Positions 32,668 through 41,929 of a DNA stretch of 43,437 bases are shown here, piece by piece. Below the pieces are notes generated by a model. It was not told where the DNA came from and searched no databases. It worked only from the letters and a program-made list of their open reading frames with translations. The stretch spans positions 1-43,437 of the forward strand of contig JAJZEA010000024.1 in assembly GCA_021851335.1 (NCBI GenBank), written 5' to 3'. Every line of letters starts with the position of its first letter. The first letter of the stretch is position 1. Position numbers and translations under genes: made by a program. Origin of the DNA: Acidobacteriota bacterium (GTDB lineage: Bacteria; Acidobacteriota; Terriglobia; Terriglobales; Acidobacteriaceae).

Positions 32668-34464
32668 CTACTTGCCTGCTCCCGGCGCAGCTACCACTCC
32701 CGGCGCAGCCACCACTCCCGGATAAATCCCCTCGATCGGCTTGCGGTCCTGCTCCGCGGCCACAGGATCAGGCAGCGGCTTCCGCGGCAGCATCTGGTCG
32801 CGCATCGCCGCGTTGTAGACAAAGATCGCCTCCACCGTCGCAATCTGCTTCAGGTCCGCAATCTGCAACCGTTCCACCGTGTCCTCGTTCGAGTGGTGCG
32901 TGCGCGTCTCATAGTCCAGCGGATCCTGAATAAACTGGAAGCCCGGAATGCCCACCGCATCGAAGCTCAGGTGGTCCGTGCCGCCGGTGTTGCGGTTGGT
33001 CACGGTTGTCACGCCAAGATCCTTGAGCGGCGCAATCCACTGCGCGAAGATCGGCGCAATCGCCGTGTTCCCCTGCGTATAGATGCCGCGAATCCTGCCC
33101 GATCCGTTATCCACGTTGAAGTAGCCGGAGATGAGCTTCTGTTCCGGTTTCACCTCCAGCGGCCCTGCCGCGCGGCGCATATACTCCGGCAGCGCCACCT
33201 GATCCGGAGCCGTCGAGAGCTTCGCTGATCCAAAGTGCTCCGTGCAATAGCCCTTCGATCCGAAGATGCCCTCTTCCTCGCCGGTCCACAGCGCGATGCG
33301 GATGGTGCGCCGCGGATGCACATGGAGCGCCATCAGGATGCGCATCACCTCCATCGCCACCACGGTGCCCGCTCCGTTGTCGGTCGCGCCGGTGCCGGCG
33401 GCCCAGCTATCCAGATGTCCGCCCACCATCACCACCTGATCTTTCAGCGCCGGATCGGTGCCCGGAATCTCGGCCACCGTGTCGTAGCCATGCTCGTGCT
33501 CGCCGGTAAACTTCGTCTCGATATCGATCTGCACCTGCACCGGCACATGCGCCTCTGTCAGCCGATAGAGCCGTCCATAGCTCTCGATCGCCGCCACCGC
33601 CACCGGCACCTTCACGCGATGCTCAGCCTTGTACGGAGCCGTCCCCAGCGCCGCGCCGTTGTCGTCAAAGAACGTTCCACCCGAGCCGCCGCCATCGCTG
33701 GCATCCCGGCTCGGCACAATCACCGCCGCCGCCTTTTCGTCGGCAAAGAACTGTGCCACCTTGTCGATCAGCTTCCGCCGTTCCAGATACGCCGCCAGCC
33801 GCGCCTGCATCGCCGGCGGAATCCCTCCGCCCGCGCTGTCGCTGATGGGAAACTTGGCAATCTCCTGAAGCTGCTGCTCGGTATAGCGCTCAAACAGAGC
33901 CTTATCCACCGGCGGCGTCGGGCGCATCGGCCCGTAGAGCACGATCTTGCCCGCCAGCTTGCCCTTGTACTGGTCAAAATCCTTCTCGGTCTGGATATTC
34001 ACCCACACCACGTCGCCCGTCACCGCGCCAGGCGTCGAAGGCGACCACGGCGTCGCCTGCAAAATCAGCACCGCCGTATCCGGACTCGTCATCCGCGCCC
34101 AGGTATTGAGCTGCTGCCAGCCCATGCCAAACTCGCCCCAGTCGTCCAGATGCGCGTTGCTCAGCCCAATCTTCGTCAGCGTGTCGCGCGTCCAGGCATT
34201 GGCCTTCGCCAGATTCGGCGAACCCGTCAGCCGCGGCCCGATCCCATCCATCAGCGCGTAGGCAAAATCCATCACGTGCGAGTTGTTCAGCCCCTCGTTG
34301 CGGATCTGCTGGTACATCCCCATGTCCAGCTTCTCCGCCGCCGGCTGCTTTTCCGCGTAAGGATCGGTGCTCTGTGCCTGTGTCGTCGGCATCGCGCACC
34401 AGCACAGCGAGACCGCCAGCGTCGTTGCCGCAGCCCATCTCATCCGGACAAAAAAAGTCTTCAT
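32668..34464 (-). CDS. Secreted M28-family zinc metallopeptidase
   Basis: 598-residue exported peptidase with a signal peptide (about 1-31). A PA-domain-like insertion (about 110-270; GKIVLYGPMRPTPPVD, AAAVIVPSRDASDGG) precedes the di-zinc catalytic domain: VVMVGGHLDSWAAGTGATDN (first His and bridging Asp), IALWTGEEEGIFGSKGY (catalytic Glu pair), FNVDNGSGRIRG, and RTHHSNEDTVERL (late His ligand). Such enzymes are aminopeptidases or carboxypeptidases of the M28 type. ATG34464 opens the signal peptide; the frame to 34725 only translates the upstream repeat and is rejected. The C-terminus ends in a duplicated GVVAAP unit made by two 18-bp repeats (32681-32716). Confidence 0.92.
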   Translation of the reverse strand: MKTFFVRMRWAAATTLAVSLCWCAMPTTQAQSTDPYAEKQPAAEKLDMGMYQQIRNEGLNNSHVMDFAYALMDGIGPRLTGSPNLAKANAWTRDTLTKIGLSNAHLDDWGEFGMGWQQLNTWARMTSPDTAVLILQATPWSPSTPGAVTGDVVWVNIQTEKDFDQYKGKLAGKIVLYGPMRPTPPVDKALFERYTEQQLQEIAKFPISDSAGGGIPPAMQARLAAYLERRKLIDKVAQFFADEKAAAVIVPSRDASDGGGSGGTFFDDNGAALGTAPYKAEHRVKVPVAVAAIESYGRLYRLTEAHVPVQVQIDIETKFTGEHEHGYDTVAEIPGTDPALKDQVVMVGGHLDSWAAGTGATDNGAGTVVAMEVMRILMALHVHPRRTIRIALWTGEEEGIFGSKGYCTEHFGSAKLSTAPDQVALPEYMRRAAGPLEVKPEQKLISGYFNVDNGSGRIRGIYTQGNTAIAPIFAQWIAPLKDLGVTTVTNRNTGGTDHLSFDAVGIPGFQFIQDPLDYETRTHHSNEDTVERLQIADLKQIATVEAIFVYNAAMRDQMLPRKPLPDPVAAEQDRKPIEGIYPGVVAAPGVVAAPGAGK

Positions 34465-34570
34465 CGCTACGAGTTCTCCAGTTTCTGCGAATTGAGTGTG
34501 AATCTTGCCCGCAATTCTACTGGAAAATTTCCCATCTCCAACACAAATCCACCGTTGTGTTTTCCTGTTC

Positions 34571-34680
34571 GTTGTCATTCCCGCAGGGAATCTGCTTCTG
34601 CCTTTGCCTTTGCTGTTTCTTCTGCTTTTGCCCTTGCTCTTGCTTTTCTTGTTGTCATTCCCGAAGGGAACCTGCTTTTC
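34571..34680. repeat. Composite palindrome/hexamer repeat, copy A
   Basis: Two 30-bp units (34571-34600 and 34651-34680), each starting GTTGTCATTCCCG and holding the palindrome ATTCCCGCAGGGAAT or its close variant, are separated by 50 bp of CTTTTG/CCTTTG-like hexamers plus TT. Copy B at 38507-38604 has the same order and orientation with two hexamers fewer. The element is intergenic, between the M28 and S53 genes. Confidence 0.9.
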
Positions 34681-34768
34681 CCTTGCCGCTGGCAGCAAAC
34701 CACCCCGCAACCCAAGGAAACGCAACCAACGATCACAGCCTCCAACTCAAACAACTCGCAAAAATCAC

Positions 34769-34798
34769 TTGACGCTCGCCGTTTGCCCGCGCTACTGT
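34769..34798 (+). promoter_or_regulatory. Candidate promoter of the S53-kelch genes
   Basis: TTGACG (34769-34774) and TACTGT (34793-34798) are separated by 18 bp, a fair sigma-70 match. Transcription would start near 34805 and leave a leader of about 150 nt before the ATG at 34957. Confidence 0.45.
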
Positions 34799-34956
34799 TC
34801 GTTTGACTGATTTTTTGCTTCGGTCAGCCTCTCGTTCGCCTGCTGATGCACGAGGATTGCACGGTATCCATTTCTCCAGGCTCCACGCGCTGCTCGCCGC
34901 GCAAATGCAAGTCTGTTTTTGCCTGGAAAATCTCGTCGAAAGGATACCCCTCCCCC

Positions 34957-37066
34957 ATGAAAGTCAGATTTACCCCCCCCCCCACCGTCCCACTTACTTT
35001 TCGTAACACTTGGCCTGCTTCTCGCAGCGATCTGCGCTGCAATACCAGCCAGCGCACAGCTTCAACAACTCAAAGGCCATGTGCCTGACATCGTGAAAAA
35101 CGGACAGGCACCGCTCGTCAGCATCCTACCCTCCAACCAAAAGATGCATCTCAGCATCGGGCTGCCCATTCGCAACAAGCCGGCCTTTGATCAACTACTC
35201 AAAGAGCTACAGGATCCCGAAAGCCCCAAATACCGGCAGTTTCTCGCGCCCGAGCAATTTACGCAACAGTTCAGCCCCGCGCAAAGCGATTATCAAAAAG
35301 TCCTCGACTTCGCCCACGCCAATGGCTTCACCGTCACCAACATGCCGTCCAACCGCATGATCCTCTCCATGGACGGCACCGCCGCGCAGGTCGAACAAGC
35401 CTTCCACGTACACATGAATCTCTACAGCGACCGTCAGGACAAACGCAACTTCTATGCGCCAGACCGTGAACCTTCCATCGCCCTCAGCGTTCCGGTGCTT
35501 CACGTCAGCGGCATGTCCAACTTTCTTATCGCCAAGCCCATGATTGGGTTTGGCAGCGGAACGGGAGGATACCAATCAAGCGGCAATCCGCCCGTTTACT
35601 ATCCAGATAGCATGAGAACTGCATATTACGGAGGCACATCGCTAACGGGCAATGGACAATGCCTCGCGCTCGGCGAATTTCAGGGCTACAACATCGAAGA
35701 TGTCATTCAAACCCTGCAAGCGGGAGGCCGTGCGCAGGCTTCTTATACCACTACGGGGAATGGCAACTACGTTGTCTCGTATACTCCGGCGGGTGCGAAT
35801 GCTCCATACTCCATCACCCTGGATAACGTGTCGATTGACGGCGGAAGTGTAACGCCGGACTACCCGCAAAACCAACCTGGAACTGACATTCATCAAGTAT
35901 CCGAAGGGGATGAAGGAGAAGTAGTTGCAGACATCAGTCAGGCAATCGGGATGGCCCCGGGAATGAGCCAGATTGAGGTCTTTCTGGTTCCACTGCAGTT
36001 CTACGACGACGCAGGAGACATCCTGAATGAAATGATGAGTCCTCCGTCCGGACTTCCCGTATGCAGCCAAGCGGCGATGCCATGGGCTGTATGGAGTCCG
36101 GGATACTATAACGACCAACCAACATATCTTGATCAGGCATTCCGGAATCTTGAGGGAGGTGGGCAGGGCCTTTTCGTCAGCACAGGCGACCTTGGAAGCT
36201 GGCCGATCAATGGCTATTACAACTACTTTCCAGCAGACGATCCTTACGTGATTGCCGTCGGTGGAACCGTATTAACCACAAACGGAAGTGGGGGCTGGTC
36301 TTCGGAATCTGCATGGACAAGCAGCGGCGGCGGCATCAGTCCCGACAATCTGCCGCTCCAGTCCTATCAGAACGGAGTGGAGACATCCTGCAATCATGCG
36401 TCGACAACCCTCCGCAGTGCCCCGGATATCGCCATGGAGGCCAACGGCGATAACTATCTTTGTTCAGTGCTAGCAACATATCCCTCATGCAGTACGACGG
36501 CATCCGGAACAAGCTTTGCCGCCGTTCGCTGGGCTGCGTTCACAGCATTAGCCAATCAGCAGGCGATCAACAACGGCATGGCTCCCGGAGGATCAATCGG
36601 CAACATTGATCCGTATATCTACACCATCGGATTCAGTTCAACCTACCAGCAGGATATGCACGATATAACCAGCGGAAGCAATGGCGCAGATAACGCGTGT
36701 CCTGGATATGATCTGGTAACCGGTTGGGGTTCGCCTAACGGCCAGAACACAATTAACGCCCTGATCAATACAACCCCGGTCGCCCCGTTGCCAGCCTCAT
36801 CACCCTACGAATACAACGTCAACGTGACGACGCAGGGAACGCCCCCCACGAGCATTACAGCGACCATGTATCTGGGCGACTCAACACCCGGAGCAACAAT
36901 CTACTATCAGGTCACGATCTGCGGCAATCCACAAGCGCTATCCTCGGCTCAGCCAGGAGCTTACTTGCAGATCGTCAACAACTGTCCCAGCATGTCCGCA
37001 TCAGGTTACATGTACGCCGTCGCGCCGAAATACGGCCAGAGCCAGACCGTCAGTATGTCTTTCTAG
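34957..37066 (+). CDS. S53 (sedolisin/pro-kumamolisin) peptidase with frameshifted signal peptide
   Basis: Secreted acid serine-carboxyl endopeptidase. The intact frame runs from GTG35081 (661 codons) and is open back to 34961, where it encodes a perfect signal peptide (HLLFVTLGLLLAAICAAIPA then SAQ) but no ATG, GTG or TTG. The only plausible start, ATG34957 (MKVRFTPPP), is one base out of frame because of an 11-C tract at 34973-34983; ten C would join them into about 702 residues. In GTG35081 numbering the prodomain is about 1-150, and catalytic residues are Glu280 and Asp284 (GEVVADI), Asp370 (STGDLG) and Ser478 (SGTSFA). The calcium site is near 527-552 (PGYDLVTGWGSPNG). A Val replaces the usual Pro after SGTSFAA. 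Kelch lipoprotein gene follows after 9 bp. Confidence 0.85.
34973..34983 (+). repeat. Homopolymeric C11 tract
   Basis: Eleven consecutive C residues, just after ATGAAAGTCAGATTTA. The tract separates the start codon (frame 1) from the signal-peptide core (frame 2). A tract of ten would restore the frame. A second C-rich run (CCCCTCCCCC, 34947-34956) sits immediately before the ATG. Confidence 0.95.
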
Positions 37067-37075
37067 GAGCACGGG

Positions 37076-38446
37076 ATGAAATCGTCAATCTATGCTTTAA
37101 ACCTTGCATTTGTCCTTCTCGCCGCCGCAGCCCTCACCGGCTGTGGCGGCTCGATGGGACCCTCAGGCGGACATGCCGCTGCAGCTCACGACTGGACGTG
37201 GATAGGCGGTTCGCAGACACCAACCCAGCCCGGAAACTACGGCACTCAGGGGCAACCTTCCTCTCAGAACATTCCCGGATCACGCCAAGGATCAGCCTAT
37301 TGGACTGATCGTCAGGGAAACTTCTGGCTCTTCAGTGGGTATGGCGTGGCAGGTACACAGAGCGATGGAAGGCTCAACGATCTCTGGGAGTACCAGCCGT
37401 CCAGCGGTCAATGGACGTGGGTGAGCGGCCCGCAGCAGCCAAATCAACCCGCAGTCTTTGGAACCACTGGTGCCGCGTCTCCCAATAACATTCCAGCAGG
37501 CCGCGTTCAGGCTCAGACCTGGACCGATTCGCAGGGCAATCTCTGGCTCTTCTCCGGCACCAACTTTTATAGCGATATGTGGAAATTTACCCCCTCCACG
37601 GGTTATTGGACGTTTATGGGAGGAAGCACGCAGAGCAACTTCAGCGTCGGACCACCCAAAGGAGTTTACGGGACACCCGGTCAACCATCCGCAACCAATC
37701 TGCCTGGTCCGCGCACAAATGCCATCACCTGGACGGACTCCCTGGGCAACTTTTGGATGTATGGCGGCAGCGGCTACGACATCAATGGTCAAGATGCGCT
37801 GCTTGGAGATTTGTGGAGGTTCACTCCAAACAACGCGGAGTGGACGTGGATGGGAGGGCCTTCCACTGTTGTGGCACCAACCTCCTACGGCACGAAAGGC
37901 GTTGCCTCCTCATCTAACACGCCGGGCGCGAGAAGTGGCTCAGCTTTCTGGAGCGATGGACAGGGAAATCTCTGGCTGTATGGTGGCGAAGATACGGATG
38001 GCTACGGGAACGACCTGTGGAAATATTCGAACGGCGAATGGACTTGGATCGCTGGCTCCAACCAGCCAGATCAGTCAGGTGTCTATGGTCAGAAATCGGT
38101 TCCGTCTCCCATCAGCACCCCGGGGGCGAGAAGCAATTGCGTATCGTGGATGGATGCACATGGCAATCTCTGGCTCTTCGGTGGAGACGATGAAAATGCG
38201 TTGGACTACAACGACCTGTGGGAGTTCACGAACGGGCAGTGGGTGTGGATGAATGGACCGCAGGTTACAACTGGCTACGGAAGCTTTGGGACGTTAGGCA
38301 TAGGATCATCCAGTAACGAGCCACCGCCACGTACTGCCGCTGGCGGTTGGGTGGATAGATCGGGAAACCTATGGCTTTTCGGCGGATTTAATCTTGATAT
38401 TCCCCATGTAGCCTTGTATAACGACCTGTGGGAGTACACTCCATAG
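37076..38446 (+). CDS. Kelch-repeat lipoprotein
   Basis: 456-residue surface or periplasmic lipoprotein: signal peptide with lipobox LTGC (Cys23), short Gly/Ser linker, then about seven kelch-type blades. Each blade carries a pattern such as GNLWLFSG...NDLWEYQPSSGQWTWV..., with GR/SR before an AxxWTDxxGN strand; clear units begin near residues 40, 100, 155, 215, 270, 330 and 390. Seven blades would close a beta-propeller. ATG37076 follows CTAGGAG by about six bases and lies 9 bp after the S53 stop, so the two are cotranscribed. Propellers usually bind proteins or glycans; a role as partner, inhibitor or receptor for the peptidase is inference. Some stretches of this cassette look less GC-rich than the flanks. 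Confidence 0.88.
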   Translation: MKSSIYALNLAFVLLAAAALTGCGGSMGPSGGHAAAAHDWTWIGGSQTPTQPGNYGTQGQPSSQNIPGSRQGSAYWTDRQGNFWLFSGYGVAGTQSDGRLNDLWEYQPSSGQWTWVSGPQQPNQPAVFGTTGAASPNNIPAGRVQAQTWTDSQGNLWLFSGTNFYSDMWKFTPSTGYWTFMGGSTQSNFSVGPPKGVYGTPGQPSATNLPGPRTNAITWTDSLGNFWMYGGSGYDINGQDALLGDLWRFTPNNAEWTWMGGPSTVVAPTSYGTKGVASSSNTPGARSGSAFWSDGQGNLWLYGGEDTDGYGNDLWKYSNGEWTWIAGSNQPDQSGVYGQKSVPSPISTPGARSNCVSWMDAHGNLWLFGGDDENALDYNDLWEFTNGQWVWMNGPQVTTGYGSFGTLGIGSSSNEPPPRTAAGGWVDRSGNLWLFGGFNLDIPHVALYNDLWEYTP

Positions 38447-38506
38447 CAAGCAGCGCGACTCACTCCAAGCGCTTGCCCAACCCATCCAGACACTTATCCA
38501 TCGCTG

Positions 38507-38604
38507 CTTGTCATTCCCGCAGGGAATCTGCTTCTGCATTTGCCTTTGCTGTTGCTTTTGCCTCTGCGTTTCTTGTTGTCATTCCCGCAGGGAATCTGCT
38601 TCTC
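38507..38604. repeat. Composite palindrome/hexamer repeat, copy B
   Basis: Two units (38507-38536 and 38575-38604), both containing ATTCCCGCAGGGAAT and GAATCTGCTTCT, are separated by 38 bp of CTTTTG-like hexamers plus TT. The order and orientation equal copy A at 34571-34680, where the spacer is 50 bp. It starts 60 bp after the kelch lipoprotein stop. Confidence 0.9.
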
Positions 38605-39034
38605 CTCGGCGTCTCCAGCCACTCCGGCCCCTCGACCACCGGGAGCGCCCACCGCGCGAACGCGCCTCCGCAGCCTGCATCCATTTCCTCTACCTTATGC
38701 CATACTGTTCCTGGTCCGGATTTTGGCTCTTCCCCGGCGTTTCTCCAGAGCCAGCCCAGAGCCAAACTGACGCCGAAACAAAGTCAGGACCAGTTGCAAC
38801 TCAGTTAACATTTCGCCATATTTTCGTTGGCAAGAAAAATAATATACCCCCCTGGGGGGTGGTAACTGGCCAGTAATCGATCCGGCAACACCGAATTTCC
38901 CCGGAAAACGCAATATCTCATTCATTATAAACAAGATATAGTCAATCATCCGACGCATGGCCCAGTCACTCCCGTCGAGTCACAGGTCCGGATCAAGCAC
39001 CATTTGCCCAATTCTTGCAGCGTTCCGCGCGCCG
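38605..39034. other. Intergenic region with two short perfect palindromes
   Basis: No gene is supported between copy B and the gcvPB stop. CCCCCC-T-GGGGGG (38847-38859) and ACTGGCCAGT (38865-38874) stand close together in an AT-rich setting (AATATA before, TAACTG after). They could be a transcription-factor site or hairpin. A terminator for gcvPB is not evident. Confidence 0.45.
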
Positions 39035-40570
39035 CTACTCTGTCACGGGCCGCCAGCGCAACACCGGCTTGCGCGCCGCCGTCGCCTCGTCCAGCCGCGA
39101 GACGCGCGTCGAGTGCGGCGCGTTTTTCACCCGCTCCGGCGTCTCGTCCACTTCCTGCGCAATCGCCCGCATCGCCTCGATGAACAAGTCCAGCTCTTCC
39201 TTCGACTCACTCTCCGTCGGCTCAATCATCAGAGCGCCCGAGACGATCATCGGAAAGCTGACCGTAAAGGGATGGAAGCCGTAATCAATGATTCGCTTGG
39301 CGATGTCGCCCGTCTTCACCCCGCGCGCCGCCTGCCGCTTATCGCTGAAGACCACCTCGTGCATCGATGCCGTCTTGTACGGCAGCTCGTACAAATCCTC
39401 CAGGCTCGCGCGAATGTAGTTCGCATTCAGCACCGCGTCTTCCGTCGTCTGGCGCAGCCCGTCCGGACCGTTCGCCAGAATATAGGCCAGCGCTCGCACA
39501 AACATTCCGTAGTTGCCATAGAAGGCGCGCACTCGGCCCACCGTTTGCGGGCGATCAAAGTTCCAGCCCAGCAGCCCATCGCCACGCCGCGCCAGTACCG
39601 GCGTCGGCAGAAACGGCTCCAGAATCGCCTTGCACGCCACAGGCCCCGATCCCGGACCGCCTCCGCCATGCGGCGTCGAAAACGTCTTGTGCAGGTTCAG
39701 GTGCATCACGTCCACGCCAAAGTCACCCGGACGCGCCTTGCCCACCAGCGCATTCATATTCGCGCCGTCCATATACAGCAGCGCGCCCTTGGCGTGCAGC
39801 ACATCGGCAATCTTGTGAATTTCGCTCTCAAAGACGCCAATCGTCGAAGGGTTCGTCAGCATCAGCGCGGCGGTGTCTTCATCGACGATGCGTTCAAGTT
39901 CGGCGACATCGACCATGCCGAGGGAGTTGGACTTCAGGTTCTGCACCTCGTAGCCGCAGATCGCCGCTGTCGCCGGGTTTGTCCCATGCGCCGAATCCGG
40001 CACAATCACCTTGCGCCGCGCATTGCCGCGCGACTCGTGATAGGCCCGCACCAGCAGGATGCCTGTGAACTCGCCATGCGCGCCCGCCGCCGGTTGCAGC
40101 GTGATCGCGTCCATGCCCGTGATCTCGATCAGGCATTGCTCCAGCTCGCGCACAACTTCCAGCGAACCCTGCGTCAGAGACTCCGGCTGATACGGATGCG
40201 CCTCGGCAATCCCCTCCAACCGCGCGACAAACTCATTCACGCGCGGGTTGTACTTCATCGTGCAGGAGCCAAGCGGATACATCCCCAGATCGATGGCGTA
40301 GTTCCAGGTGGAAAGCCGCGTAAAGTGGCGAATGATCTCAATCTCGCTCACCTCCGGCAGAGGTGCCGCGTCCACGCGAAAGGCATCGCCCAGCAATGCT
40401 TCCGCCTCCACTTCCGGCACATCGAGCGGAGCCAGGCGCACGGCCCGCTTGCCCGGAGAAGACTTCTCAAAGATCAGCCCTTCGTTCTGCGTCGGATGCG
40501 TGCGCACCTTGCCCAGCGTCGTATTACGCGGCGTGGGCGCTCCCACCGGATTCAATGTCTCTGTCGCCAT
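39035..40570 (-). CDS. gcvPB: Glycine dehydrogenase (decarboxylating) subunit 2
   Basis: PLP-binding beta half of the split P-protein that decarboxylates glycine and passes the aminomethyl group to lipoyl-GcvH. 511 residues. Key blocks: GMYPLGSCTMKYNPRVNE (about 95), LQPAAGAHGEFTGILLVRAY, VPDSAHGTNPATAAICGYEV, the PLP-lysine motif HLNLHKTFSTPHGGGGPGSG, and FYGNYGMFVRALAYI. ATG40570 is 4 bp after the gcvPA stop; the longer frame to 40633 overlaps that gene. It is the last gene of the gcv operon. The C-terminus carries Arg/Lys-rich RKPVLRWRPVTE. Confidence 0.96.
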   Translation of the reverse strand: MATETLNPVGAPTPRNTTLGKVRTHPTQNEGLIFEKSSPGKRAVRLAPLDVPEVEAEALLGDAFRVDAAPLPEVSEIEIIRHFTRLSTWNYAIDLGMYPLGSCTMKYNPRVNEFVARLEGIAEAHPYQPESLTQGSLEVVRELEQCLIEITGMDAITLQPAAGAHGEFTGILLVRAYHESRGNARRKVIVPDSAHGTNPATAAICGYEVQNLKSNSLGMVDVAELERIVDEDTAALMLTNPSTIGVFESEIHKIADVLHAKGALLYMDGANMNALVGKARPGDFGVDVMHLNLHKTFSTPHGGGGPGSGPVACKAILEPFLPTPVLARRGDGLLGWNFDRPQTVGRVRAFYGNYGMFVRALAYILANGPDGLRQTTEDAVLNANYIRASLEDLYELPYKTASMHEVVFSDKRQAARGVKTGDIAKRIIDYGFHPFTVSFPMIVSGALMIEPTESESKEELDLFIEAMRAIAQEVDETPERVKNAPHSTRVSRLDEATAARKPVLRWRPVTE

Positions 40571-40574
40571 CCTG

Positions 40575-41927
40575 CTACGCTCCCACCGCTTCGCGCGCGG
40601 CCATCGTCGCCGCCGCCGCTTCCATCTGCGCACGCGTATTCAACTCCGTTGCGCACCACAGCGTCGCCTGACCCAGCTCCGGATACCACTTGCTCAGGTC
40701 CACGCCGCCCAGAATCTTCTGCTCCAGCAGCCGTGCCTGCATTGCCGCCACCGGCTCTTCGGTCACAACCACAAATTCGTTGAAACGCGGACTGGCCTCA
40801 AACAGAGCCTTTACTCCAGGCTGCGCAGACAGCGCCTTGCGCGCAAACTCCGCCTTCGCCATATTCTGCAGCGCCAGCTCCCGCAATCCTTCCTTGCCAT
40901 AGACCGTCAGATACACCGTCGCCATCAGCGCTACCAGCGCCTGATTCGTACAGATATTCGAGGTCGCCTTTTCGCGCCGGATATGCTGCTCGCGCGTCGC
41001 CAGCGTCAGCACAAATCCGCGATTGCCATCGGCGTCATGTGTCTGTCCCGCCAGGCGGCCCGGCATCTGGCGAATGAACTTTTCCTTTGTCGCGATCACA
41101 CCGCAGAACGGTCCGCCATAGCTGATGGCTACGCCGAACGACTGCGCCTCCAGCGAGACAATATCCGCCTCCACCGGCGGCCGCACCACGCCCAGCGAGA
41201 CGGCTTCAGCGATCGAGACAATCAGCAGCGCGCCTTTGGCATGCGCAATCTCGGCAATTGCAGGAATATCTTCGACGACGCCGAAAAAGTTCGGCGACTG
41301 CACCAGCACACAGGCCGTCTCGTCGGTGATCGCGGCCTCCAGCAGGTCCAGACGGATGCGTCCTGTCTCCGCCTCATAGCCCACCGTCAACGAGGGCAGT
41401 CCCTGGTGCTGCGCATAGGTCGCCATCACCTCGCGATACTCCGGATGCACCGTCGACGCCACCACAGAGTGGCTCCGTCCGGTGATCCGCGAGGCCATCA
41501 TCACCGCCTCCGCCGCGCCCGTCGAGCCGTCATACATGCTCGCGTTGGCCACATCCATCCCAGTCAGCTCGCAGATCATCGTCTGGAACTCGAAGATCGC
41601 CTGCAATGTACCCTGCGTAATCTCGGCCTGATACGGCGTGTAGCTGGTCAGGAACTCGCCCCGCTGCACGATCGAGTCAATGACGACCGGACGATAGTGC
41701 CGATAGCAGCCCGCGCCCAGAAAGCTCGCAAAGCCGGAGCCATTCTGCGTCGCCGCATTGCGAAAATACTCGATGATCTCGCTCTCGCCCATCTGCCGCG
41801 GAATCTTCAGATCGCGCCGCAGTCGGTACTCTTCCGGGATTGCGTGAAACAGTTCGTCGGCGGAGCGGACACCGATCCGCTCCAGCATGGCCGCGCGCTC
41901 GGCGGGCGATTTTGGCAGGTAGCGCAT
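40575..41927 (-). CDS. gcvPA: Glycine dehydrogenase (decarboxylating) subunit 1
   Basis: Alpha half of the split P-protein; it has the aminotransferase-like fold, while gcvPB supplies the PLP lysine. 450 residues starting [20 protein letters not shown], with [76 protein letters not shown], and [20 protein letters not shown]. The split gcvPA/gcvPB arrangement is typical of Gram-positive, archaeal and several deep bacterial groups including acidobacteria, unlike the fused gcvP of E. coli. It starts 2 bp after gcvH. Confidence 0.97.
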   Translation of the reverse strand: MRYLPKSPAERAAMLERIGVRSADELFHAIPEEYRLRRDLKIPRQMGESEIIEYFRNAATQNGSGFASFLGAGCYRHYRPVVIDSIVQRGEFLTSYTPYQAEITQGTLQAIFEFQTMICELTGMDVANASMYDGSTGAAEAVMMASRITGRSHSVVASTVHPEYREVMATYAQHQGLPSLTVGYEAETGRIRLDLLEAAITDETACVLVQSPNFFGVVEDIPAIAEIAHAKGALLIVSIAEAVSLGVVRPPVEADIVSLEAQSFGVAISYGGPFCGVIATKEKFIRQMPGRLAGQTHDADGNRGFVLTLATREQHIRREKATSNICTNQALVALMATVYLTVYGKEGLRELALQNMAKAEFARKALSAQPGVKALFEASPRFNEFVVVTEEPVAAMQARLLEQKILGGVDLSKWYPELGQATLWCATELNTRAQMEAAAATMAAREAVGA

Positions 41928-41929
41928 CG

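Noticed and set aside
33235..34806. 523-codon plus-strand frame opposite the M28 peptidase gene
   Set aside because: Shadow of the peptidase; its end translates the composite repeat into low-complexity Phe/Ala sequence.
34803..35006. 67-codon frame upstream of the S53 gene
   Set aside because: No ribosome site, and it passes through the C11 tract and signal peptide region in the wrong frame.
38508..38876. Short frames translating copy B of the composite repeat
   Set aside because: Low-complexity Phe/Cys/Leu/Ala sequence produced by hexamer repeats; non-coding repeat translated by chance.
38957..40783. 608-codon plus-strand frame opposite gcvPB
   Set aside because: Arg/His-rich shadow of the glycine dehydrogenase subunit gene, with no motif.
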